Assembly: GCF_000346465.2 (NCBI RefSeq)
Contig: NC_034011.1
Location: 2,875,508-2,939,507 of the forward strand
DNA: 64,000 nucleotides
Source: Prunus persica
Taxonomy: Eukaryota; Streptophyta; Magnoliopsida; Rosales; Rosaceae
Reading direction: 5' to 3'
Shown one piece after another: positions 31,142-43,700 of this stretch (position 1 is the first letter of the stretch; every line of letters begins with the position of its first letter). The notes beneath the pieces were generated by a model that ran no database searches, was not told the DNA's origin, and saw only the letters and a list, made by a program, of their open reading frames with translations. A program made the translations under genes and the position numbers.

Positions 31142-34100
31142 TCAGTTAGCTGCAATGATTGCTGGGGAGTGGAGAACGTCATCCCAAAGTTGCCTCTTAT
31201 TTTTGGCAAACTTTTCAGCTAAGGCTTGTGGCATATCAGTCAACTTCAATTCAAGGAGAGTCTTCAAGTGTTCCAACCCTGTTAGGATCTCCAAATTTTT
31301 GCAGGATCTTATCTCCAACTCCCTGAGCTTTTGCATTGCCTTCTCCTCTACATCCCAAACTACTAGATTCACCAGATTCCACAACCTTAAAACTAAAAGC
31401 TGAGGAAAGCCATCTGCGAGGCAATGCATCTTTTCACCTATATAAGAATCAGAGTAAAAACATAGTAATTTAAGGTTGGGGAGCCTCCCTAATTTGTGCA
31501 TTGGATCATCTTTAAGAGAAGAGGCTGACAAAGTAAGGTCAGTGAGGTTTCTGAGGAATTCACATTCAGCTATGGTGGAAGAAGTTAGCTTCCCAAACAA
31601 ATTTAGGCTGGAGAGATGGTTGAGGTCCTTCAAAGGCATGCACATCAGATCACAGGGTTCTCCCGTTTTCCCAATTGATCTTATTCTTAAAGACTTAAGG
31701 TACTTCAGCTTTTTAATCCAGTTTGCTAATGCCTTTTGCTCTTCCTGCCCTAACTGGAATGCCAATCCCAATTTTCTGAGGTTGGTCACCTTGTCCAGCC
31801 CATCTTTCAACGGACTATCCTTATCCACAAATAAACCCCATAATGTCCGGAGATTCTGCAAGGAATTACCACCTTGATGATGCTCAAGTCTACTTCGACA
31901 ATTCTGGTTTAAGTATAGGTTTCGAAGTTCTTGCAGTTTCCATATTGACCTAGGGAGAGTTCGGACAGATGTATGCTTCATATCTAAGGTTTGGAGTTTC
32001 ACCAATTTACCAATGGATGATGGGATTGATCCAAGGCAAGTCCACCTCAAGCCTAGATACCTCAACTGACGTAATTTTACTAACGTGTCTGGCAATTTAG
32101 GTATAAACAGACGTTCAAGATCAAGAACCTGTAGCCTTCGGAAGCCGCCGCCCTTTCTAAGAAAGTTACCCGCTTCTTCTTCTCGAGTATCAAAGGTTAG
32201 AATGGAGGGCAAACCTCGATAATCGTTTCGAGAGCTTTTACCAGGAATAGAAGTGGTACTTGGATTATTTCTTTCAAAATTAACAATCCACCCTGAACTC
32301 TTGTACAACTCGAGCTCTCGTAGACTATAGGGTAAGCAGCATGTCTTGACTGTACCATTAAGCTTTCTTTCGACTACTTGAATCATGTCCCGATTAATCA
32401 ACTCCGTTAGATACTCATTTGCAACATCTTCAGATTCAGGGGATTCTGGATACACATTTGCAACATCTTCAGATTCAGGGGATTCTGTCTTCTTTTCCAC
32501 TTTTACCACCCCTTCTGCAATCCACAAAGCGATTAATCTCCTTGCAGGAATTTCGATCTCCATTGGGAAGAGTTTCAAGTAAGATAGGCACTTAAACATA
32601 TGAAGATCAGATTCGGGAAGGCTCCCTTTTATGGACTCTATGGTAGGGTAAGTTTCTAACATTGGTTTCTCTTTCTGCTTGATCATCCTTTCCAACTCCT
32701 CAACATCATTCACAGCATTCCAATATATTAGATATCCAAGGCGTACAATGGCGAGTGGGAAACCCCCACACTTGCCTAAAATTTCCTTTGCTTTCACTTC
32801 CTCTTTTGGACGAAAGTGCACCATCTGGTTAAGTAACTTCCAGCTCTCTTCTTTGGTTCGTAGACGAAGGTGGTGGGGAGGACTGCTAATTTCAGGAACC
32901 AAATTTGTGTCTCTTATAGTGAGCAGAATTCTGCTTCCACTTGGTGATGCTACTTGAGATTCTACCTCCCGAGCTGCTTCCAACTCTTCCTTTGTCGAGA
33001 TGTTGTCTAGAATTATAAGATACCTCTCATTATCACGTACCTTTTGGACCCAGGATTCAATGGACTCGCCAGGTAGAGAGACCCATACACGTTGAGGAAA
33101 GTGTGTTGCAACATCTGCATGGTTATAGATTTCCTTTGCCAATGTTGTCTTACCTATGCCTTCAATGCCGAAAATGGAAATAAAACGGTGATGTTCGTTG
33201 TTGGTTGTCAGTCGTGACACCAGTTCATGTACATCTTCTTCCAAACCGACCGCTGAGTTTGACTCTTTCATAAACGTAATGTTGTACGCTTTTATGGTCC
33301 TTGTAACAAGATTGACAGTATTCTCCATTTGGCCAATTTCCCGCCAAAGCATTGTCTCAGCGTTTGTTCTGAATTGAATCTGCTTTATCCTTACGTTCTT
33401 TGAACTTTTCATGAATGTTTGCACGGAGTTCTCTGCACGTTTAACAATATTACTCACTTGTTCCAACCAAGCCATTCTGGAAATATATCTTCTTTCAATC
33501 ATTTCTGCGTCATCTACAAGTTTATTCATATCGTGCAAATGAGTGCATAGTAATCCCAATTTACCATGTACCTCACGAGATATATCTGGCTTCGCCCTGA
33601 GGTAGCTGTGAATCATGCGAGGTACTGGTGAAATAATGCCATCTCGGGATTCATTGACAAACTTTGATGGACCTCTTCTCATAAATCTGAAGCCATATCT
33701 CTCCTTCCTCTCCAAAAGTTCTGTGAACCGACTGTCAATGCACCTTATGTCCTCCTTGAGCTTTCTCCGTGCCTTCCAGTTGTCGATAATCGATAGCCAC
33801 TTAAATTGGTGCTCTGGTTTCTGCAGTAAGAAGCTCTCAATGGCAGGTTGTGCTTGCTTAATGACCTCTTCTATTTCCTCCACCCAAGCCTCTTCAATTT
33901 CACTTTCGAAACAAAATTCTTCTATATCTTTCAGAAAGGGATACAGTAACATCAACTGCAGATATATTGAATGTATTTGCTCATCTGGTTCTTGAGTCAT
34001 CAGATTATTCATCTTCTGTGCAATGGAGAAAGTCAAACGAGCTGATGCTTCAACTTGCCTTTTAGACTCTACCCATTTTTGTTGACGACTGCTTTCATAA

Positions 34101-34969
34101 ATGGGGCTGGGTCTGTCAACAAGGCTTCTCATTTTAGATATCGACCCCTCCAGCGATTCACATATGTTAATCCCACGATCCACCTTCATTTTAATGCGCT
34201 CATTTATTTCCTCCTTAAGTTGCTTAGTTTCAGTTATAAGCCATTCTACCTGCTTCACCTTCTCACTGATTGTGCCGAAACATATTCTGTGGATCATGGG
34301 GGAGTCTCTTCTCCTCTGTTTCTCAAAGGCTGCCACTAAAGCATTTGCTCTTTTAACTACGGATCTGGTTTTGGCCACCCATTTTGCCTCAACATCTTTT
34401 AACCCTTGTATAGTTGCTTCACCAGAGTAAGTGTCTTCATCACAGTAAATCCTTCGATCCAGGATTTGTATTGTTCTGGTATCTATCTGATCCCTTAAAC
34501 CCGCCACTTTTGCTGCATCCTCTAAAATAGCATTCAGTAACCTCAACTCTCTTCGAATCCACATGATGTCTTCTTCTAAAATGAGAAACGGCACATAGTG
34601 GATGTAGATGTAGAGAAACAACAGGCTAATTACAGAGATGCAGAAGAACACTAGATACAACGGTATATGGCTAACATACCGGCCAAGAAGGAACACCGCA
34701 AACATCACCAAAAAGCGAACATGTTTGAGAAAGGAATCATAGAATGCAGAGGGCTTGATGGGGCTCCCCGCCTCTGCTATGCTAACCACAACCTGAAGTA
34801 ACTCAAGCAATCCGTTATCATTGATGATGATCGTCAATGCTGGAGGTTCAGTACTCTCCCAGTACGTAAATCGGAAAGGCTGAGCTGTAGGAGCAGCAGG
34901 TCTCTCTGCATCATCAGTTGTGGATATGAACGACTGAGCACCAGTTGTTTCTGCATGGTTAAATTCCAT
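31142..34969 (-). CDS. CC-NB-ARC-LRR immune receptor A with N-terminal membrane helices
   Basis: Intronless frame of 1,275 residues. After a polar N-terminus, two hydrophobic helices (about 84-98 and 103-125) precede WIRRELRLLNAILED (137-151). A long coiled-coil stretch follows, including an Rx-N-like segment ending NWKARRKLKEDI...ERYGFRF (397-429). NB-ARC holds the P-loop GIEGIGKTT (601-609), kinase-2 LIILDN (651-656), RNBS-B GSRILLTIRD (678-687) and GLPL-like CGGFPLAI (734-741). LRRs run from about 930 to 1250. The spacing from RNBS-A to kinase-2 is about 40 residues shorter than usual, kinase-2 has DN for DD, and the MHD position reads LPY. A 12-residue tandem duplication, SPESEDVAN, lies at 829-852. 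NLRs detect pathogen effectors; this one may be membrane-anchored (inference). It lies head-to-head with a DUF4220 gene. Confidence 0.92.
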   Translation of the reverse strand: MEFNHAETTGAQSFISTTDDAERPAAPTAQPFRFTYWESTEPPALTIIINDNGLLELLQVVVSIAEAGSPIKPSAFYDSFLKHVRFLVMFAVFLLGRYVSHIPLYLVFFCISVISLLFLYIYIHYVPFLILEEDIMWIRRELRLLNAILEDAAKVAGLRDQIDTRTIQILDRRIYCDEDTYSGEATIQGLKDVEAKWVAKTRSVVKRANALVAAFEKQRRRDSPMIHRICFGTISEKVKQVEWLITETKQLKEEINERIKMKVDRGINICESLEGSISKMRSLVDRPSPIYESSRQQKWVESKRQVEASARLTFSIAQKMNNLMTQEPDEQIHSIYLQLMLLYPFLKDIEEFCFESEIEEAWVEEIEEVIKQAQPAIESFLLQKPEHQFKWLSIIDNWKARRKLKEDIRCIDSRFTELLERKERYGFRFMRRGPSKFVNESRDGIISPVPRMIHSYLRAKPDISREVHGKLGLLCTHLHDMNKLVDDAEMIERRYISRMAWLEQVSNIVKRAENSVQTFMKSSKNVRIKQIQFRTNAETMLWREIGQMENTVNLVTRTIKAYNITFMKESNSAVGLEEDVHELVSRLTTNNEHHRFISIFGIEGIGKTTLAKEIYNHADVATHFPQRVWVSLPGESIESWVQKVRDNERYLIILDNISTKEELEAAREVESQVASPSGSRILLTIRDTNLVPEISSPPHHLRLRTKEESWKLLNQMVHFRPKEEVKAKEILGKCGGFPLAIVRLGYLIYWNAVNDVEELERMIKQKEKPMLETYPTIESIKGSLPESDLHMFKCLSYLKLFPMEIEIPARRLIALWIAEGVVKVEKKTESPESEDVANVYPESPESEDVANEYLTELINRDMIQVVERKLNGTVKTCCLPYSLRELELYKSSGWIVNFERNNPSTTSIPGKSSRNDYRGLPSILTFDTREEEAGNFLRKGGGFRRLQVLDLERLFIPKLPDTLVKLRQLRYLGLRWTCLGSIPSSIGKLVKLQTLDMKHTSVRTLPRSIWKLQELRNLYLNQNCRSRLEHHQGGNSLQNLRTLWGLFVDKDSPLKDGLDKVTNLRKLGLAFQLGQEEQKALANWIKKLKYLKSLRIRSIGKTGEPCDLMCMPLKDLNHLSSLNLFGKLTSSTIAECEFLRNLTDLTLSASSLKDDPMHKLGRLPNLKLLCFYSDSYIGEKMHCLADGFPQLLVLRLWNLVNLVVWDVEEKAMQKLRELEIRSCKNLEILTGLEHLKTLLELKLTDMPQALAEKFAKNKRQLWDDVLHSPAIIAAN

Positions 34970-35150
34970 GATCGCTTCGCCGCCTAGTTGCCTTGGCAGC
35001 TAGCTTTTGGTTTAGAGAAACCTAACTTCCCACTTTGCAGAGGGTTCAAATTTGATTATTATTGGAGTGGAAAATATGGTGTTCATGGCTTCAACTGATA
35101 GAGCTTTGAGTCTTTGACATGAGCCGAGACATCTAAATCTAATTGTTATA

Positions 35151-35695
35151 TTTTTAGCAATGCCCTTTGCCCTATAGACTTTGTTCCACTGTGCCCTCTT
35201 AACTTTCAATTTGGTTTTAAAACCCCCTAATCTTTCAAAACATGCCAATGTGTCCCTGACGTCAAGTCTATTAGTTTTATGGCCATAAACGTCAATTTAC
35301 TCTCAAATTTAAAAAATAAATAAATAAAACAGGTTATACTCTGTTTGCAGTGCCTCAAATATCTGGGTCACTCTCTTTTCTTTTCTTCTTTTTCAATAAA
35401 ATGACAAATTTCCCCTCTTCTCTGAGCAGCCAAACACTCAAACGTGAATAATCCAACAAACCAAGCTAGCTACACATAAAATTTCTACAAACAGAATATA
35501 TATTTTTATTTTATTTTAAAGTTTTTAGAGTGAATTGACATTTATGTCTATAAAATAAACATAAAATTTAACCAGACTCGACGGAAGGAGCAGATTGGCA
35601 TGTTTTGAAAGATTATGGGATTTCAAAATCAAATTGAAAGTTAAAGAGGGCTAAGGTGGAACAAGGTCTATAATTAAGGGGTATTGCTAAAAAAT
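35151..35695. mobile_element. Foldback (long-TIR) element between NLR-A and DUF4220-A
   Basis: The left arm begins TTTTTAGCAATGCCC and the right arm ends GGGTATTGCTAAAAAA. The arms match for about 190 bases in reverse complement, sharing CTTTCAATTTG(G/A)TTTT and AATCTTTCAAAACATGCCAA. The centre is AT-rich with no coding capacity. It occupies much of the 1.4-kb divergent promoter interval. Confidence 0.75.
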
Positions 35696-36030
35696 TTCCT
35701 TTTTTACTTTGATCTTACACAAACTCATTTGAACTTGAGAATTCATTAATCAAAGACAAGCAGTTACACCAATAACAAGCAAAACACGTGGGAAGCCAAA
35801 AATAAGTAAAAAATTCATCCATATGGCTTGAATTGAAATGACAAGTTGAAGTTCATAAATTAATAATACTAATAAATCAATGAGCTCAATTCCAAATTTT
35901 GAAGTAAGTGATGATTAAGAATATTTTTCCTTGGTTATATTAGTAAGGATTCAACTCTTGCTTCTTTTGCAGCTCCCTTCTCTTGTTTTCTAGACACCCA
36001 TCAATACAAGTCCATCGATTCTGAGAGAGC

Positions 36031-36061
<31 letters not shown>
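36031..36061 (+). repeat. (CT)n tract upstream of DUF4220-A
   Basis: A TCTCTC run about 315 bases before the DUF4220-A ATG, possibly in its 5' leader. A TTTTGCAG acceptor-like site lies just before it at about 35971. Confidence 0.85.
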
Positions 36062-36062
<1 letters not shown>

Positions 36063-36376
36063 GCATCACCGTCGGCATGCTGGAAAGCTAAACAAGCACA
36101 AGCCACCGGGAGGTGTTGCTACTTTACAGCCGCCTCTTAAATCCTAAAATAGAGAAAAATCATGCTAGTCACAAGTGAGATTTTTACTAATTTCTGTTTC
36201 CTTCTAAATTCATTAACTTGATTGAAAACACTTGTTTTTTTGTACTTCAAGAAAAGTTATGTACTTCCTAGAACGAGTATGCAAACTTAAAATGCTTTGT
36301 CTGATACGTTCTCTTGTCATGAAACTTTTCATTTCCAGTTATAAGCACCTTGCTCTTCACAAGGAGGAGGAAGGCA

Positions 36377-38517
36377 ATGCAGCTTTTCCCAGAACGGGTG
36401 ATCAAAATCTGGAGCCTGTGGGAGCTTCGTGTTGCAGTACTAATCAGCCTCGGCTTGCAAACCATCCTAATCCTGATTGGGAAATGGAGAAAGCATTCAA
36501 CCAAAGACTACCTCAGAATTGTTTTGTGGCTCGCTTACTTGTTGGCTGAGTCAACTGCAACATTTTCACTCGGCGTACTCTCCAACAGCCAAGAAGACTC
36601 TCAAGGTGATTCTGTAAACCCAGACTATGTAATAACAGCATTTTGGGCACCCTTTCTTCTCTTGCATCTTGGTGGCCCAGATATTATTGCTGCTTATTCC
36701 TCAGAAGACAATGAGTTGTGGATGAGGCACTTGCTTAGGCTAGGTTCCCAGTTGCTTGTAGCTTCCAATGTCTTATTCAGAGCATGGTCTAGTGAAGCCT
36801 TGAATTTTTTGGCATTACCAATGTTCATAGTTGGGATTATAAAGTCTGGGGAGAGGACTTGGGTTTTAAGATCTGCAAGCAGTGAGCAATTTAGAGATTC
36901 TATGCTCCAAGATCCTGACCCCGGTCCGAATTATGATAGATACATGGAAGACTACAGTTCAAGGAGAGATGAGGGCTTCAGGGTGGAACTTGAAACATTC
37001 AGCGCATCCAAAGCTGCCACAGGTAGCGATCAATCACGCGAACCTGCAGCTGATGATGACAGTAGCCAAAATGATCCAATAAACAAAGCTTACACTTTCT
37101 TTGAAAGTTCAAAGAAGCTCTGTGCTGATCTCATCCTCAACTTCCATGATGTAGATAACAGCCAAAACTTCTTCCAAGCCACAAACTTTGAGAAAGCTTT
37201 TAAAGTTATTGAGATTGAGCTAGGTTTCATATATGATGTGTTTTATACTAAAGCAGTCCTCGTTTATTCTGGCCTTGGTGGCATTCTCCGTTGTATTACT
37301 TTTTTTTTAACAGTTTTAGTATTCCTAATTTTCCTTTTCACCGAGAAGCAAGCATACAGGGAAATGGATGTGATTATCACATATATTATGTTGGCAGGAG
37401 CTATCGTCCTAGAAATTTATGCTCTAATCATACTGCTTTCCTCAGACTGGACAAAGCTGTGGCTGAACAAGAACAAGAACACAAATACGGTGGCTTGTGT
37501 GGTGAACAAGAACAAGCACAAGAATGAGCACACAAATACGGTGGCTTGTGTGGTGGGTTTCTTGCATAAAACTGTTTCATACCTCCCATTGGTTAACAAC
37601 AAGAGCTGGTCTAATTCCTTGGGACAATACAAGCTCATAAAATTTTGTCTTAAGACTAAGCCAGCTAAGTGCATTATTTTCAAGAAGGACTGTTATATAA
37701 ATACGTATTTAGAGAAGCATCGGTACAAAAAGTACAGCAAAGTACCCATAGATTTCGTAAAGCAGTTGATATTTAAGCAGCTCCTAGAGAAATCAGCAAC
37801 TGCCAAGAGTTTCAAGGATCGGAAAGAATTATGTGCTGGAAGGGGTGACAAGGTGCTCGACAAAAAAGGTCTAAAGATACTTGGCTGGACCATTAATGAT
37901 GCTGAATTTGACCAGAGCATCCTTCTTTGGCATATTGCTACAGATCTATGCTACAATTCTGATCTCAATGAAGAAAACCAAAATTGTCAAACAAGGAAGA
38001 AATTGCCGAACAAAAATTGTCAAGCAAGTAGGCTATTGTCGAACTACATGTTGTACCTTTTAGTCATTTGCCCCTTCATGTTGCCAAATGGGATTGGAGA
38101 GATAAGGTATAGAGACACATGTTCTGAGGCTGAGGATTTTTTCACAGAAAGAAAATTGAAATCAGATGACAAAAATGCTCGCATAGAGCTCATGCAAGTG
38201 TGCACTGACCTCCTTCCAGCTGATGTGAAAGGTGACAAAAGCAAGTCAGTGCTATTTGATGCATATGCAGGCTCGCAAAAGATTTGCAAGCAAAGGAAAA
38301 TTGGAATAAGGAGAAGAAGTGGGAGCTGATAAGTCATGTGTGGGTGGAAATGCTATCATATGCGGCCAATCAGTGTCGATGGAGAGATCATACTCAGCAA
38401 CTCCGTAGAGGAGGAGAGCTGCTCACTCATGTCTGGCTTCTTATGGCACATCTTGGTTTAACTGAACAGTACCAAATTTCTGTGGGCCATAAAAGGCCAA
38501 AATTGATTGTGCGGTAA
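36377..38517 (+). CDS. DUF4220/DUF594 membrane protein A, 3' frameshift
   Basis: The start MQLFPERVIKIWSLWELRV matches the start of the second copy at 59673. The DUF4220 part has several membrane helices and the motifs AFWAPFLLLHLGGPD, EDNELW and RTWVLR, two further helices near 37280-37440, and then the cytosolic region. At about 38262-38268 an extra two bases (GCATATGCA) shift the frame. The open frame stops at 38329, while the DUF594 core continues in another frame to 38517 (LISHVWVEMLSYAA, LRRGGELLTHVWLLMAHLGL). Unlike copy B, it has a 48-base tandem duplication at about 37467-37556 that encodes NTNTVACVV twice. DUF4220/DUF594 proteins are plant multipass proteins without an assigned biochemical role. 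The frameshift may be real or an assembly error. Confidence 0.88.
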
Positions 38518-38892
38518 ACAAGTTTGCTTGCAGACAGGTTCCAAATTAGTAGGCCACAATTTTCTGTGAGACTAAATCTAGTTAGGTAGATTGGAATTTA
38601 GCTTGTAATCTTCATATTCTGTTATAATGTATGTCAAGGCTAAACCAAACTTTGGAGTGATGCTGCATGGTTATCTTTTCAGAAAAAATAAAAATAAAGG
38701 ACTCAAAATTCAGTAAATAATAGGAGAAAAACTTGGTTGCAATAACGCTATGTCATGTGAAAACAAAATAATTACTCGACAATGTTCAAGGTTTGGCTAA
38801 GATGAGATGACCATATTCAAACTTTAAGTCAACTTTTAATATCACACACACTACTACTAGTAGCGCCAAAAGCTGTCATGGACTCTTGGGGG

Positions 38893-40718
38893 TCGTTTGG
38901 TACACAGGCTTGGCTTGGACTGGCTTGGACTAAATTTAGTACCATGTTTGTTTCATTTAATTCTAGTCTTAGATGGGATTGCTAATACCGGGCCCACCAA
39001 AAACACATCCTTATGAGGGGACTACTAATCCCATGTAGAAAGGGAGGATTAGCTAGTCCTATGTTTACCAATGTATGAGATGCATATATTATATTGTAAT
39101 ACTAATAACATATATTACTATTATTATTATTATTACATACACATATACTATAATGTACATATACACATGTATATACACATATACAAGTATATATATACAC
39201 ATATATACATATATAATATATATAAATACATATAGATATATACACATATATTATTATTATAATATACTCATATACACATACATATTAATGGAAAATGCTA
39301 GGGAGACCAACTTTAGATACCAACTTGTGTACCAACTCTCTAATAGAGTGTGGGACNNNNNNNNNNNNNNNNNNNNNNNNNNNNNNNNNNNNNNNNNNNN
39401 NNNNNNNNNNNNNNNNNNNNNNNNNNNNNNNNNNNNNNNNNNNNNNNNNNNNNNNNATACACGTATATACGTGTATATATGTATATTTTAATATATATAC
39501 ATATAATGTAAATATATAATATATATGTCTATATACGCGTGTATATGTATATTATAATACATACATGGGTATAACATATACACACAAACTTATACACCTT
39601 TCTACATATATGGGATAATAAAATAGTCTCCCTAGCATGACCCCATATTAATATTATAATAATAGTATACATGTATACATGTATATATGTAATATATATT
39701 ATATTATATATTAATGTACATATATACACGTATATACATGTATATATATAAACACATATATATACATATATAATATATAAATACATATAGATATATACAC
39801 GTATATTATTATTATAATATACCCATATACACATGCATATTAATATTATAATAATAGCATACATGTATATATGTAATATATATATTATTATAATACATAT
39901 ATATAAGTATATATACATATATGTGTATATATTATACCCATGTATGTATTATAATATACATATACACACGTATATAGACATATACATTATATATTTACAT
40001 TATATGTATATATATTATAATATACATATATACACGTATATACATGTATATTATTATTATAACATACTCATATATATTATCTATTATAATATACATATGT
40101 ATATGTATATGTATTATACCCATGTATATATTATAATATATAGATACACCTATATACACATATATTATATACATGTATATACGTATATATATATGTATAT
40201 TATAATATATAATATATATACATATATTATATATACATATGTATTTTATAATATATATATATAATATATATGTATATATACATACATATATAATATACAT
40301 ATATACACATATATACATGTATATTATTATAACATACCCATATATATATTATATATTATAATATACATACATATATATAAATATATATATATATATATGT
40401 ATTATACCCATGTATATTATAATATACATATATACACCTATATACACTTATATATATGTATGTACGTTTATATTATTTAAAATATATAATATTATTATAA
40501 TATACTTATATACATGTATATACATATATATTATATATATTATAAAATACATATATACATATATATATAGATATTTTTGAAAAAACAAAAAAATTATAGT
40601 CCTAGTCCAAGCATACACCAAACGCAGGATAAGTGTTATCCAACTTAGACCAAGCCAAGCCAAGCCAAGCCAGTCCCTAAGCATAGTCCATGCCAAGACA
40701 GTCCTGTGTACCAAACGA
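38893..40718. mobile_element. TIR element with an expanded TA-rich core and assembly gap
   Basis: TCGTTTGGTACACAGG (38893-38908) is matched exactly in reverse complement at 40703-40718. The subterminal repeats TTGGCTTGGACTGG and CCAAGCCAAGCCAGTCC also face each other. The inside is a long run of TATATACATGTATATA-type sequence, too repetitive to encode protein. A further element appears nested within it: AATGCTAGGGAGACC at about 39297 and GTCTCCCTAGCAT at 39627. Confidence 0.75.
39357..39456. other. Assembly gap (100 N)
   Basis: Exactly one hundred N, the usual placeholder for a gap of unknown length, inside the TA-rich repeat. Confidence 0.99.
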
Positions 40719-43700
40719 GCTAATTGTAATTTCTTTTTCCTTGGTCCTTACTCCTTACTATATTCTAGAAGACTGGACAAATGTTATCCCTGCTTGAATA
40801 TCAGACAACCTACCAAGTCAACGAGGTCATTTTAATTTATATAAAAGCTAAACATTGATTGATAAAAACAAATGGAAGTTGATATTATATTAGAAAAGTT
40901 TTTTCTGGTTTGTAATTTCAACGTTTTGAATATTTTCCAGAATCCTTGTTTCATGGTGATCAGGACAACAGCTTTGTAGATCTCTAGACAACTAAGACCT
41001 GGCTTAAAAGATTATTGAGCATAACGAGACTCAAACTTCAATAAAAATGAGTTTACACATATGGGTCTTCGATTAGGGATTGAATTATGCCAATTGCAGC
41101 CAAGGTTAAAATTCACGCATCACAAACCTAAGCCTCGATTTAACTTTTAAAGTTTCCTTTTCTTCCATTAGAGGAGTGTTATTTTTTTCATTCTTGGAGG
41201 AAAATTGCTCCAAATCACTATACTAATTAGTAAATATTTATAGTGTTGCAATACGTGAAAATTAGGTGAACAATGAGAGAGGAATGTATAAGATGCTATA
41301 AAAATAAGGTCACTTGAATATATATCCGAGATTCAATTTCTCACCTAAATAAGTAGCATTTTTCTGTTTTTAGCATGATTGGCAGTTGCAACACATGCCA
41401 CCGGAAAATTGGCTACTATATACTTGTTTCTATAGCATCTTGTTACATTAATCTGACATATAATTAACCAAATTTCACAAGTTCATCTCTAAGGAAAGTG
41501 AATTAAATATGACTACTTAGCATAAAAAAAAAAATTATTAAGCAAACGACTCAAATTTCAATAAAATGACAGTGTTCACATCTAAAAACATAATTATAGT
41601 TTATCTTACTAATTTCGTCCACATTACTCTGGATCTTGTGTTCAACCAAAAAGCTATAAATAAATAACAAATTGATCTGATGCTGATTATAAAAACTGCT
41701 GTATCATTTAATCCCAAGTTAACAGCTTTGTAGATCTCTAGACAATATTTTAGACTTTCTAACCCAAAAGGACGAATTAGTAGTGGGATGTGGATGCTTG
41801 CTTACGAAAATGTAGCTTTCTTTTTATATTTAAGATTCAATTTGCTTGATTTACGCTCAAGACTCAAGAAGAATCATTTGTTAACTAGCAAATAAATCAA
41901 AGACCCTTGTCAACTAAAAAGCCAAGATGCATGCATGTTATAGAATACTGGTTTCCCCTCTCTAGAAGTTAAAAAATGAAAAAGAAAAAACATTTTACTT
42001 TTTACTTTTTACTTATACACTAAATAATACTAATGTTGCATGATTCATTTTATAGTAAACGCTTTATCGAAGGTCGTGAGATGAAGTTTTATATCTTAAC
42101 TGTTGAATCAAATTAATCAATTTGATCTAACAGCTAACTTATTTAATCCAACATTTAAGAAATAGAATATCATCTAAAAGTCTCGCATAAAACCCTCACT
42201 ATAGGATTCTTGTACTAATGTCCAAGCTAACTATATGACCTTGCCAAGTTTCAAGTTGCCACACACGACAGGCTAATGATTTTGTAAAGAGTCCAGCTAC
42301 CAGGCCGCCAATTAATGGATTTATGAAAATTTGATACTCGATCTTTCAGGTATTGTGCTGCTGGAAAGTGGTTGGAGGTTTAAGTCTCTCATGCTTCTTA
42401 CTGGAAATGATAATTTTCCAGCACTAATTCTGGAAATCCACTAATATATACGATTGAAAAATGTCAAATAACCACGAACTCGTTTTCCAAAACAAAAAAT
42501 AAAAAAAACCTAACTATCAAATTTCAGATACTAAATTATTATAATTAGAAAAATATTACTTGTCACTCAAGCATATAATTAATCCTCAAACTGTACTTTC
42601 TTTCGTAATATAAGATATATAATCAATATGTCATCAAAATAAATAAGTAAATAAATGAATATTGGGCCTAAATGAAAAGTGAAAATAAACCCGTATGTCA
42701 AAGTCGCTTCAAACTTTCCAAACACATCTTCTTGCGAGAATGACTGCAAACCCTAGAGAGAATAGGGATCATCATTTGGCCTTACTATAGAATTTCCCCC
42801 ATTGATGAGAATAAGGGTCATCATTTGGCCACCGGGCCGCGAGCCAAAGTAGGTAAATTGAGGTCCGATGGGCCATAGCACGGCCCGTCCTGATGGTTAG
42901 GCCAGCTCAGTCCATCTCACTTTAAGGTTGGGTAGGACTTGGACTTAGGATTTGAAATCCTTAGCTTATCCGCCTATGCCCTTATTTTTTTAAAAAAATT
43001 TAATTGAAGCACTATCTAACCTCATTTTATACTTAATCAAAATAATGTAATATGTATGATAAACTAATAAACTTCTTATTTTGTTTACACATGTTATAAA
43101 TTAAGTTAATTTTTTCAATGTTGTCTAAAATTTTGTAACAAACAAAAATATATACATTATCTTTTAGTGCCCCTTTTTTGTCAAGTTCAAATTTAATGGT
43201 TTAATAAAGAATTTGAAAGCTTATTTTGATTTTATTAATTCTAATGTCACAAATTGCTTTAATTTTCACGATGTTAATCCTAGTTTGGGATAGAAGTAAC
43301 ACATTTTCATAAGATTCATTTTTAGGTATAATAGTTTTTAAATATATTGGCTATTGGTCTAGGTTTAGTAAAAGAGTTTGGCTATTATATTTTTATTTTC
43401 TTAAGTTATGTAGTAATCTTAATCTATACTAATGTTTAAGAGAAGACTCTTTATTCATCACTTTTGACCCCCAAAAACAAAGGTGTAACAAAATTATTTA
43501 AAAGATTTAGAAAAAAAATTAAAATGCCCCACCCGTTTAGACCCTAGGACCGGCCCAAAAAAAAAAATCCCATAAAGCCGCCAAATCCAAAAGTTTTGGG
43601 ATGGGCCGACGAACCCAAAAGTTTCGAGTCGGGCCGACGAACCCTAAGTGAGAAAACTATTAAGGCTTCCGAATACCCAGAAGACACTGGCGAAACCCTT

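Noticed and set aside
39075..40714. Several open frames rich in Ile and Tyr on both strands
   Set aside because: By-products of TATATACA repeats around the assembly gap, not coding.
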